Positions 1 through 8,600 of a stretch of DNA of 64,000 bases are shown here, in pieces; position 1 is the stretch's first letter; each line of letters opens with the position of its first letter. The position numbers and the translations under genes are program-made. The notes under the pieces were generated by a model, which saw only the letters and a program-made list of their open reading frames with translations, searched no databases and had not been told where the DNA came from. This stretch comes from Scardovia wiggsiae (GTDB lineage Bacteria > Actinomycetota > Actinomycetes > Actinomycetales > Bifidobacteriaceae): positions 1,364,001 through 1,428,000 of the forward strand of contig NZ_CP157350.1 of NCBI RefSeq assembly GCF_051045985.1, written 5' to 3'.

Positions 1-7
1 GAGGATT

Positions 8-577
8 CTACAGTATACGGAAAGTATCCCTGAAAGTATTGGCCTGGGCCTCAGACACGCCAAAAGATTCCAACCCATAAAGGCCTTTTGTGCCGAATAC
101 AACAGCACGGCGGAGGACGAGTGACGAGTTTTCTGTAGCATGAGAAACATATGTAAACGCAAGATACCCGTCAACCGTGGTGAAAGTAATATCGCTCTCC
201 TCTAAGCCGATCAACTTTGCAAAATTAGTAAGGACTTTCTTTTTCTGCGCCTCATTGAATTTTTCTGCATCTGCCTTCTGCGAGGAAGAAAATCCCGTAA
301 AAGATACAGAATAATTAATATCCTCACCGTCGCCAAGGGTTGAATACCGTATATAACTGCCGCCATTATCCTTATAAGTATCCCTCTCAGGAGTTCCTGG
401 AAAATAAATGGAATACCCTAGCTCAGTGGAAGTGAATTTTTTCCATCCCTTCGGAGCGCGGACAGCCGAGCTGGAGGATGGCGAATTAGGGGTAAATGTT
501 ATGCTGCACGCGCCCAATCCTGCCAGTAAAGCTACAGATGCTGCAGCAGCATATACTCTAATTAAAGATTTTTTCAT
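8..577 (-). CDS. Lipoprotein with a DcrB/PsbP-like domain
   Basis: A 189-residue exported protein. The start is the ATG at 577, preceded by GGAGGA at good spacing; it gives a classical lipoprotein signal peptide (MKKSLIR, a hydrophobic stretch, then LGAC as lipobox) and a Ser-rich linker. The mature part begins with PKGWKKF and carries YSIYFPGTP and a C-terminal DTFRIL, the pattern of small DcrB/PsbP/LpqN-like domains. It should be anchored on the outer face of the membrane. It lies last in the minus-strand type VII secretion gene run and resembles the proteins at 873-1337 and 15321-15842 in layout. The family assignment is by pattern only; function unknown. Confidence 0.75.
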   Translation of the reverse strand: MKKSLIRVYAAAASVALLAGLGACSITFTPNSPSSSSAVRAPKGWKKFTSTELGYSIYFPGTPERDTYKDNGGSYIRYSTLGDGEDINYSVSFTGFSSSQKADAEKFNEAQKKKVLTNFAKLIGLEESDITFTTVDGYLAFTYVSHATENSSLVLRRAVVFGTKGLYGLESFGVSEAQANTFRDTFRIL

Positions 578-872
578 TTTTCCTCCGAAATTCATATATA
601 ACTTAATACCCTTTGTCAGGATACACAAGTTTCCTGATTACTTTCTGAATTTGGCAGAAGAGGCTAATCCTGACTATTCCCGATTCCCAGCGGCTCCGAG
701 GGGAGGAGGGAAAAAGAGTGGAGAAGGAGAAAGGAAAAGAAAGAGAAGCGAGGCGGAAAGGGTCCTGATAACAGCTGGCCTGGGAGCCTGCAATTACTGC
801 ATACCCTCAGGCCAGCCAGCACATAATTTCCGGAATGCTCTGGAAATACCCTTATATGCTTTGTCCTATCCT
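578..872. other. Intergenic region with a long purine tract
   Basis: About 295 bases between two minus-strand genes. Positions about 697-762 are almost pure A/G on the plus strand, so a minus-strand transcript would carry a long C/U-rich leader before the lipoprotein start. No convincing hairpin terminator with a T tract and no open frame with a ribosome binding site were seen. Confidence 0.5.
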
Positions 873-1337
873 CTACTTTTCTGCTATGCGGATTGATGAC
901 AGGAAGCCATGGATCTTCTTCAAATCCTCAGCAGCACCCTCACCAGCAACCGTAGAATGAAAACGATACACATCAGCAACACCATCATGACGGACAGTCA
1001 ACACCGCCAAAGAACTCGCCAACGGACCAATCTCATGATCATACGTATACTCAATAACACTCCACTCCTGACCCAAATCATTAACACCAGACTGCTGGCC
1101 AGTCACATGGGAATTCTTCAACGAAGCAACATACTCCGACATCTCCCCCATAATCACATCACCAGCAATATCACCAGAACGACGATCCAAAGCCACCACA
1201 GTATTAGGCGAAAACACCTCCTGCGGATGAATAACACAAAACAGCACATGATCAGGATGCGTCACAGACCACCCCTCCGGAATCTCAAACGAAAACCCCG
1301 GAATACCCACTGTCTCTTTACTCGGAAAAAACAACAT
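873..1337 (-). CDS. LpqN/DUF1795-like protein with atypical codon use
   Basis: 154 residues. The start is taken as the ATG at 1337 because GGAGG lies five bases before it; a TTG four codons upstream would place that site inside the gene. No signal peptide. The N-terminus has FSFEIPEGWSV and the C-terminus a helical FLSSIRIAEK end, typical of small LpqN/Mog1/DcrB-fold proteins. It follows the candidate effector (1402-2763) by about 65 bases on the same strand, so it could be an accessory or immunity factor, by position only. Codon choice differs visibly from its neighbours: GCT, GGT, GTT, TTG and CGT dominate where they prefer GCA, GCC, GGC and CTG. That suggests recent acquisition. Confidence 0.7.
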   Translation of the reverse strand: MLFFPSKETVGIPGFSFEIPEGWSVTHPDHVLFCVIHPQEVFSPNTVVALDRRSGDIAGDVIMGEMSEYVASLKNSHVTGQQSGVNDLGQEWSVIEYTYDHEIGPLASSLAVLTVRHDGVADVYRFHSTVAGEGAAEDLKKIHGFLSSIRIAEK

Positions 1338-1401
1338 ACAAACCTCCAATACAGTATGCGTTATCAGTTATATTTTATACTTGTGTTCTGATCAGCTCCG
1401 A

Positions 1402-2763
1402 TTAGCTGAACAATCCCTTGAAGAAATGTTCCCCTTCGTCAACTATGGAACCTACATCAAGGCTTATTGTCCCGTGGGCACCGGCACCTACACCAAGAGT
1501 ACCGCTGGCTCCGGCGCTGACAGTCAGCTTCCCGTCTTTGAACGTAATACCGGCATGGCCATCGGCGCCTATACCGGCACGGGCAGAAGCATCACCGGAA
1601 AGCGAAAGCGGACCAAGGTCAACCTGGCCGCTGGCCTCAGCCTTCGCACCGGCAAAGGCTTCACCGCTTACAGAAGCACCAACCGACCCGTCATCACCCT
1701 TACCAACTGTTGCCTTGCCGTTAGCTTCCGCACCGGCAAAGCCTTCAGCATGGCCGGAAGCGCCAACTCCGCCGAAGGGAAGGTCTTCTCCAAGGTGGAC
1801 ACTGCCATCGGCAGAAACCGTTGCTCCGGCAGAAACTGAAGCTTCCCCGGTTAATCCATTGGGACCTATGCTTCCGCTCGCACTGCCCTTGGCAGAAACG
1901 TCAAATTCCGCTTTGCCCGTAGCACTGGAACGCATACCCAAAACACTGCCATGTGCACTTGCCTCCCCGGATGCATTGAATAGGGTGGCTGTCCCTGAAG
2001 CCTCACCTTTAATGGACATGTTCCCATTTTTATCTACGGTTATGCTCCCGCTCTTGGAACCATCCGTGCACAGTTTTTTAGTACCGCCATGGGCATCGAA
2101 ACTGAAGTTATCAGCAAGCATCTGGGCAGTCTCCTGCTGGGCGGCTGTGGTAATCTCAGGGGTAACAAATTCACCGGAAAATTCAGAAGAGTATTTGCCG
2201 TCAAAATCGCTGACAGCCGTGCTGAATGTAGTCCACTTCGTTTTAATATCGCGGTATTTGGTGGCCTGATCAGTAGTGTACGTGTGCACATCGTTAAGGG
2301 AAGAAATAATAGTGTCCCGTTCCCCCTGCTCATTATCAAGCTCACTGGCACGCGTGACGAAATTATTTGCCTCAGTAGCGAACGAATCAGCAGAAGTTGC
2401 CGCATCCTCAAGGCTGTTGCCAAAATTGCTGTCAGGATTGCACTTAACCTGCTTTTCATCCTGAGGGCTGGTCCCTGCTTCTGTAAACACGTCCTTATAC
2501 TTAGGCTGTAAAGAATCAGTCGCATCCGAAGCCGCGTTAGACAGGGAGGTTGCAAAAGTGCCGTATGCAGTCTTGAAGCTGTTCATTTTAATATCTGCAG
2601 CATTATAGCTGGTCTCAGCCGCCTGCGCCCATCTGCCGTCCTGCCCCTGCAAAGTTTCAATATTCTTCTTCCGGGCATCGCTAAATTTAGTTTCATAACT
2701 GGTTTTAGCCTCAGTGACGGAATCTGATACCGATTTGATATTATCCGTATTTATACGAAACAT
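1402..2763 (-). CDS. Candidate T7SS effector: helical N-terminus plus Gly/Ala/Ser repeat domain
   Basis: 453 residues, no signal peptide, AAAGGAG before the ATG. Residues 1 to about 215 are helical and WXG/LXG-like (N-terminal FRINTDNIKSVSDSV; GRWAQAAE at about residues 43-50; many Ser/Thr/Asp helices). Residues about 235-440 are a low-complexity domain of short repeats alternating G, A and S with charged or beta-prone residues (GKAEFDVSAKGSASGSIG is one), ending FFKGLFS. Gly-rich tails of this sort occur in pore-forming T7SS toxins and in bacteriocin-like proteins, but no catalytic residues are seen. It follows a set of small helical proteins like those that escort LXG effectors in T7SSb loci, so the best inference is a secreted substrate. 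No homologue is recognised. Confidence 0.7.
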   Translation of the reverse strand: MFRINTDNIKSVSDSVTEAKTSYETKFSDARKKNIETLQGQDGRWAQAAETSYNAADIKMNSFKTAYGTFATSLSNAASDATDSLQPKYKDVFTEAGTSPQDEKQVKCNPDSNFGNSLEDAATSADSFATEANNFVTRASELDNEQGERDTIISSLNDVHTYTTDQATKYRDIKTKWTTFSTAVSDFDGKYSSEFSGEFVTPEITTAAQQETAQMLADNFSFDAHGGTKKLCTDGSKSGSITVDKNGNMSIKGEASGTATLFNASGEASAHGSVLGMRSSATGKAEFDVSAKGSASGSIGPNGLTGEASVSAGATVSADGSVHLGEDLPFGGVGASGHAEGFAGAEANGKATVGKGDDGSVGASVSGEAFAGAKAEASGQVDLGPLSLSGDASARAGIGADGHAGITFKDGKLTVSAGASGTLGVGAGAHGTISLDVGSIVDEGEHFFKGLFS

Positions 2764-2807
2764 TGTGGTACTCCTTTCAATAAGATCTGTTAGCTGATGA
2801 TGTCCAG

Positions 2808-3542
2808 TTACTTATGTTTGCCTGATGAACGGCGTGAACTGGTGCTTCCATGCCCCGGATAAGTTGTATTGTTGGATTCACTGCGGGTTGAAACTGACCC
2901 GTCCGGACCGCTGGTGCGGGTAGTCCTTGAGGTGGAAACATTTGTTTCCCCAGTTCCAGGGTTATGCGTATCTGTGCGCTCCTCAGAAGTGGAGTACATA
3001 CCATCATTGTCACGATATGTACGGGTTTCACTGTTTTTCTCCTCAGTAACATTCCCATTCTCATCGTATGTGGTTGATTTTTCCTTCCCTCGGTGGGCAC
3101 CGCGAACGATTGTATTCCCATCTTCTTCATAGAAGGAATTCTTGCCATCAGAAGAGCTGAACTGGTAAGAGAGCTCCCCGTCAGCATTCGTGAAAGTAGT
3201 GACAGCATTAGTCAGGGCAGTAGAATATGTAGTCAGCGCGGTTTTGATACCGTCAGCAGCTGTAGCAACCTGGCCGATCCGCGTAACAAGGGCATTGTAC
3301 GCGGCGCCTTCGCAGCCTGACAGGGTATCTGTCAGCCCCTGGGTGTCAGTGCCTAGGGTACCTATATCATCTGCCTTCGTTTTGAAATCCCCGCCAGCCT
3401 CGCTGACCTCCCCTGGCTTCATGGTGATCGTGCTGGAAGTCTTTCCTTTTGACCCCGTTGAGCCGCCGCTGCTTTCGCCGCCGCCTGACCCGGAGGAACC
3501 CGAGGACCCTGATTCTCCGCCTTTTGCTTCTGAACTGGACAT
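2808..3542 (-). CDS. WXG-like protein with Ser/Gly linker and hydrophilic C-terminus
   Basis: 244 residues, no signal peptide or membrane segment. Residues 1-37 are Ser/Gly-rich. Residues about 40-125 form a helical domain resembling WXG100 folds (GEVSEAGGDFKTKADDIG; LSGCEGAAYNALV with a small-residue turn where WXG would be). Residues about 126-244 are highly polar, with YDENGNVTEEKNSETRTYRD reminiscent of YD-type repeats, then Thr/Ser/Arg-rich repeats and a basic end. The gene sits 44 bases upstream of the candidate effector in the same orientation. It is probably a partner or second substrate of the type VII system; function unknown. Confidence 0.7.
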   Translation of the reverse strand: MSSSEAKGGESGSSGSSGSGGGESSGGSTGSKGKTSSTITMKPGEVSEAGGDFKTKADDIGTLGTDTQGLTDTLSGCEGAAYNALVTRIGQVATAADGIKTALTTYSTALTNAVTTFTNADGELSYQFSSSDGKNSFYEEDGNTIVRGAHRGKEKSTTYDENGNVTEEKNSETRTYRDNDGMYSTSEERTDTHNPGTGETNVSTSRTTRTSGPDGSVSTRSESNNTTYPGHGSTSSRRSSGKHK

Positions 3543-3778
3543 ATCTTCTACCTGCTTTCATTATTGTTGCTGGTTGTTAACAGCTTCCGCCGTTAACGGT
3601 TACAGCTGCATATAGAAATATTTCCCTATGCTAATCCTGATGATTATGCTGTACCCTATATTTTTGTTTCACTATCGATAAGATCAATAAGTTTTATTAC
3701 TGTCAGAGTGTTACCTCCTTAAGCTACCGGCCTTGTGAGCTGCCCGCCGCATGCGGCCGCTTACAGCAACAGCCGCAC
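3543..3778. other. Intergenic region with GC palindrome
   Basis: About 235 bases between two minus-strand genes. It holds the palindrome GCCGCATGCGGC near 3745-3757, shortly after the upstream stop, and an isolated AAGGAGG on the minus strand (about 3716-3722) with no start codon at normal spacing. No further gene is supported. Confidence 0.4.
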
Positions 3779-4258
3779 CTACTCAGCAGTGGTCAGCTGG
3801 TCAGAGAGGTCATTGATCTGAGACTGGGTCGAGCTCAGCTGCGACTGTTTTGAATCCAACGAATTCTGTGCTGTGTCCCGATTTGTCGTTGCAGTGGTCA
3901 GCTGGTTCTGCAGGCGGGTAATAAGCGCCTGGACAGCTGTTTTAACAGCGGAGATCTTCGTATCAATATCGCTGTTATGCTTCTTCAGAGCCTCACCGAC
4001 TGTGGTATCGTCAACCGCCGTCTGGAACAGATTCGCACTCGTATCCAGATTAGTTGAAAGATTAGTCTTTTTCGTTGTAAATGATGTATCGACATCATTA
4101 AGAAACGTTCTCGCAGTAGTGAGCTTAGCGTTGATTGCAGATATTTGGCCGTTCAGGTCATTTACCTGCGACTGGAGGCCTGAAACTTCTGACTGCAGAG
4201 TGCTTCTGCTGCTTGCCAGATCGTCAATTTGTGCCTGAATCTGCTGGTTATCCCCCAT
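3779..4258 (-). CDS. Coiled-coil T7SS-associated protein (DUF5082-like)
   Basis: 159 residues, Gln/Ser/Thr-rich and almost wholly coiled coil: heptads run from residue about 5 to 60 (IDDLASSRSTLQSEVSGLQ) and again from about 110 to 155 (DKQSQLSS-type repeats), around a less regular centre. No signal peptide or membrane segment. AAAGGG lies before the ATG. Size, composition and position among small helical proteins upstream of an effector match the DUF5082/YwqH-type helpers of T7SSb LXG operons; that assignment is by analogy. It probably forms a helical complex with neighbouring proteins before export. Confidence 0.65.
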   Translation of the reverse strand: MGDNQQIQAQIDDLASSRSTLQSEVSGLQSQVNDLNGQISAINAKLTTARTFLNDVDTSFTTKKTNLSTNLDTSANLFQTAVDDTTVGEALKKHNSDIDTKISAVKTAVQALITRLQNQLTTATTNRDTAQNSLDSKQSQLSSTQSQINDLSDQLTTAE

Positions 4259-4473
4259 GGAAGTACCCTTTCTCTTTTCTTACAGATTCTATTCTTTCAC
4301 GCTCTATTATAACAGGGAATCCTTACAATCCACAACGGTGTGGCTAAGATTTTATCAAAAACAGGGCGCGGGGCTACGCCGTGCAAATCAGCGTATGCGT
4401 AGGAATGCCGTTCTTAGCGTTGCATTGAGTTGAGTTGCCTTGGTCCCACTTCTCGCCGCATCGCACCAGCCTG

Positions 4474-4743
4474 CTAACGTACAGCGGCGTTACGGTCTGC
4501 CTGTTCAAGGGCATCGGCGGCGGCAGTGATATTTTTCTTATCAGTATCGACCAGTTCATGCCATGCCTTCATGAACCCTTTCATCTTTTCAGCAATTTTA
4601 CCGTCATGTACACGGTTGCCTTCAACTTCCCCGGAATCGGACAGCTTCTTCGTTTTCAGGCCGGTAAAGGTATCCTCGCCGTCACCCAATTTATCCCTGG
4701 CAACAGCCGCCGCGGCTGCACTTGATTTAATGGTCCCTTCCAT
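4474..4743 (-). CDS. Small helical T7SS partner (DUF3130/TIGR04197-like)
   Basis: 89 residues; AAGGGG precedes the ATG by about seven bases. It begins MEGTIKSSAAAAAVARDKLG and ends with the helix NITAAADALEQADRNAAVR, the general pattern of the roughly 90-residue WXG-like DUF3130 (TIGR04197) proteins that accompany LXG effectors. No signal peptide. It lies between two other small helical genes on the same strand, with gaps of 85 and 215 bases. A role as targeting partner for a T7SS substrate is inferred from fold and context. Confidence 0.65.
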   Translation of the reverse strand: MEGTIKSSAAAAAVARDKLGDGEDTFTGLKTKKLSDSGEVEGNRVHDGKIAEKMKGFMKAWHELVDTDKKNITAAADALEQADRNAAVR

Positions 4744-4828
4744 TACGGATCCCCTTATATACTTGATTCTGATATTTTTATTTTAATGTTTTGCGTGCAT
4801 GGTTATTTATAAAGCAGATATTATCAGA

Positions 4829-5245
4829 TTAAGGTGCTAAAGTTCCCCCTGACCGTTTCCTGCTGTCAAACTCTTCATCAAGGGAACGGACAGCATGGCC
4901 ATACGCGATATCCTCATCTGCCATCTCATCGCGGATACCCTTTATTTCAGCGGACAGCCTCCCTTTCTCCTCCTCAGCCTGGACCATGAGTTTATGCAAG
5001 TATGCCTCCATTTCGGTGATATCGCTGTTGAATTTAGGATCAAGGGCTCCCGTAGCTATCTGTTCGCGGAGGGAATCCATATCACAGCGGAGCCTGTAGG
5101 CTATTTCGTCACTAAGCTGATCTATATTATTGAATATCCTTTTGCAGTCTTCTTCACGCTCTGACAGGCTTTCCATCTTTGCTGCATACTTCTCATGCAG
5201 CAAAGCGAACCGCCGGCTATGCTCTTTTTGAAGTGTTTTATCCAT
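4829..5245 (-). CDS. Charged coiled-coil protein in T7SS operon
   Basis: 138 residues, strongly charged, predicted to be a long helical hairpin (EKYAAKMESLSEREEDCKRI, then MEAYLHKLMVQAEEEKGRLS). No signal peptide, no membrane segment. TGGAGAC before the ATG serves as ribosome binding site. It follows the EsaB-like gene after 147 bases. It resembles the small DUF3958-type proteins of T7SSb loci in size and composition only. Possibly a chaperone or scaffold; no function can be assigned. Confidence 0.6.
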   Translation of the reverse strand: MDKTLQKEHSRRFALLHEKYAAKMESLSEREEDCKRIFNNIDQLSDEIAYRLRCDMDSLREQIATGALDPKFNSDITEMEAYLHKLMVQAEEEKGRLSAEIKGIRDEMADEDIAYGHAVRSLDEEFDSRKRSGGTLAP

Positions 5246-5392
5246 AGTTTTTGTCTCCAGTATTCATCAGCCTTACCTTTACTTTTTTAGCTGCAATAAC
5301 CATTACTGTTTATACTCATCCACTCACCTACTTCACCGCCGAAGCAAACGTATAATCCTTATTTATACATAATACACATAAGTACTGCAGTG

Positions 5393-5671
5393 CTATGCCA
5401 GCATTAGCCTTGCTCCGGTGGTGAGCAGCCCCTGCTTCACTAAGTTCCGATAGTTTTCTTTTGGGTTAAGCATAATGCCCTGCGTGTCCCCAGGCTGGCG
5501 GATCACCAGATCGCTTTCCTGGCTGTCTTCGTAGAACTCAGACTCAACCGAAGCCAGGATGGTGGAGATAAGCCTTATGGACTCTTCTACCGTTGACTCC
5601 TCAGGGACGCGGAATTCGTAGCTTTCCCCGGTTGCAGGCAGGAGCACGTTAAGGATGATATATTCATTCAT
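5393..5671 (-). CDS. esaB: EsaB/YukD-like ubiquitin-fold T7SS protein
   Basis: 92 residues. Beta-rich start YIILNVLLPATGESYEFRVP, a central helix STVEESIRLISTILASVE and a final GLLTTGARLMLA match the ubiquitin-like fold of EsaB/YukD (and the N-terminal domain of EccD), cytosolic components of type VII secretion. It overlaps the end of essC by four bases (ATGA), so the two are translationally coupled. GGAGAAG precedes the start. The residue pattern around LNPKENYRNLVKQGLLTTG, where these proteins carry their final strand, supports the call. In T7SSb, EsaB is needed for export or substrate control without crossing the membrane. Confidence 0.8.
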   Translation of the reverse strand: MNEYIILNVLLPATGESYEFRVPEESTVEESIRLISTILASVESEFYEDSQESDLVIRQPGDTQGIMLNPKENYRNLVKQGLLTTGARLMLA

Positions 5672-8600
5672 TGTTCTTCTCCAGTACTCATATCTGCCGG
5701 CTCTCCATTACCGGTATGCATGGGGGCGGCTGCACCCACAGATGCAGTATTCCCTGCGCCGGCAGATACAGATGCAGTATCCCTCCCGGGGATAATATCA
5801 GCAATACTTACGCCGGCAGCAGTCCCCGTACCGGTGTCGGTACCGCCTTCGGCATCCTGGTGGATAAGGCGGATACCGTACCTGCCGCCCCTGTAGAATA
5901 CCCAGCCGTCGGTCTGGGCCTGCGCCTGGTTCATTTCAGGGGGCATATGCGTATTCGGGAAAATCGACTGGGTCTTGATGCCTTCGCCTACCCACACACC
6001 CTGCGGATTTGCGCGTATAGCCTTCATCCACGGCTCATAGACGTTCTCAAGCCGCCAGCGTTCCAGGACGAAAACAAAATTCGTCGTATCCCTGTATTCG
6101 TCCCGCTCAATATACCCCATCAGATTATTTTTAGTTTCAGCCGGCAATTTAGCGAAAGTTGAGAGAAGATCAGTAAAAATTACCGTAGCTGGGGAAATCT
6201 TCCCTGAAATCACCTGCTGTACCCGCATATCGATATCTGTAATATCAGAAGCAAGATGGAAATTCTCAGCATCTTCGGGCACGCCTTTGACCATATGGGA
6301 GGGGTCAATAACAAGGGAGCCCCTTGCAATATCTTTAGAGATAAGCGCAAAAGTGGCACTCAGAGCAGTAGCACAGTATCCCAGGGCTTCAGCATCATTA
6401 CCTGTAATAATGAATGATGGCGACTTCCTTCCGTCAACAGTGAACGGATAGACCTGCTGCTTGTCGTATCCAAGCGGGATATCCCGTTCCTGCCCTACGG
6501 CATCGCCCACGAACATATCCGGTGTAACGAACTGCGGCAGGCGCGGGATGGGGACCGCCTCAGTCTGCAGATCATCATTATTATCAGAAGCCAGCTCCTG
6601 GCAGCGCTCCCGTATTTCGCGGCCTGTACCGGCATCAGCAGCCTGGTACTCGTGTTTCTCATCACCCTCCAGGAGGAGCCCGCGCAAATAATGCTGCGGC
6701 GGCGTGACCCCGGACATACTTCCAAAGACACTGCCGTACTCATCCACATTATTGAAAGCTGTCACAAGCGACATGCCGAACAGTGCCCTCAGACGCCAGC
6801 CTACCTGATTGAAATTCGCCGAAGTCACAATGAAGTGGATACCGTAGCGCGGCCCTTCATGGGCTATATCAGTGAGCATGTCAGTAAACTGCGGGTATGC
6901 CTCATTGAAAGCAGCTATATTCGTTAAGGCAACGATAACACGCGGCATCGGTTCGCGTGGCACTTCACTACTAGAGGTATCTGGCTGGCCCGACGGCGCA
7001 TTTTTCTGCTTACGGTACTCAAAAACATAGTCGTCATACCTTTCACCAAAAGTATTGAGGACCCTGCGCCTGTGGGCAATTTTCCTTGAAATAAAATGCA
7101 TAAGGCTTGTCACCTGCTCACGGTCATCTATAACCGTGACCCCGCCGACCTGCGGAGCCTGGTTGAAAGCGGTAAGCCCGCCGTCGCCCATATCCATGCC
7201 GTAGATATTGACGTCTTCGGCGCTGTAATCTCTTATAAGGGAATCAAAAACGGTTGAGACGATGCTTTCTGTGCCATATGACGTCTGGCCGTAAATAACA
7301 AGGTTATCGGCTTTGCCGAAGTCAACCGCCAGAAGATGCTGGTTCTGCCGTGACGGGTCGTCAATAATACCGATTTTTGCCACACAGGTATTTGTATCAG
7401 CCTCTTTAGCGGAGGTCTCGCTGATGGCGCCCTGGTACTGGCTGCGGAAATCGTCCACTGTTATCTGATCCGGGAGCGGATCCAGCCACAGCTGTTCTGC
7501 ATGGATATCCATATCATCTGCCGTTTCGCATATCTGTTCCAGGACGGCATCAAGTTCAGTCAGCCGGGAAGCCTCCCCGGAAGTCTGAGGTTTCAGCGAT
7601 GCAAGCGCCTCAGCAGTGTTCCCGATGAGGGTAACCATATCATCATGATGTTCCTCAAACTCCTGATGCGGGGTATACCGGGTCCCTGTGTAAGCACTCT
7701 GCCCTTGGGCAAAATAATCATTAAAGCCGACCAGCAGATAGAAACGCCCGGGGTTCTTCAGCTCTGCCGCATCGGGCCGCCTGATCATTTCCTTGGAATC
7801 GGGGCCGTCCGCAACTTTCAGGGAGACCTTGAAGCGGGAGTTGCTCCATATCTGGTCATTGACTACACCGGATGGTTTCTGCGTTGCCAGTATAAGATGG
7901 ACTCCAAGCGAGCGGCCGATGCGTGCTGCAGAAATAAGCTCGTCCATAAAGTCGGGCTCCTGCTGCTTCAATTCAGCGAACTCATCGGCTACTATAAACA
8001 GATGAGGCATAGGGTCTTTGACTACACCCTGGCGGTAATAAGAGAGATATTTATAAATATCCATCGTTGGTTCGCCTGTAGCCTCACGCGCAATGTTGAA
8101 AAGGCGCTGGCGTTTCTGCAGCTCACTTTGTATGGCAGACAGGGACCGGTTGATTGCCGAACCGTCAAGATTGGTAATAGTCCCGGACAGATGCGGCAGT
8201 ACAAAACGCCCATTGGCGAATGCACCTGCAAGGCCTCCACCCTTATAATCGATGAGCACAAAAGCAGCCTCATCAGGTGCATAATCAAGCGCCATAGAAA
8301 GTATATATGTAATAATGAATTCAGATTTGCCGGATCCTGTAGTCCCTGCTATAAGGCCATGCGGCCCGTGGGAGTCCTCATGGAGGTCAAGGATAAAAGG
8401 CTGCCCGTGGGCGCCGGTACCAATCCGGGTAGCCAGGGTACGGCTGGCATCATGCATGCGCCACCGTTCAGCAACATTCAAATCACCGACATTGCCGACT
8501 TTCTGCATATCCATATAGCTAAGGGATGTCGGCAGTCCGACATCCTTGGTCCCCACCTGACGCATCCTCACGCCGCTGAGGGCAGAGGCATACTTTTCGC

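Noticed and set aside
697..762. Third copy of the CU-rich small RNA
   Set aside because: Composition is similar but TGAACC, the preceding hairpins and a terminator with U tail are missing.
3700..3730. Small gene after AAGGAGG on the minus strand
   Set aside because: No start codon within normal spacing; the nearest TTG frame is only 18 codons and too far.
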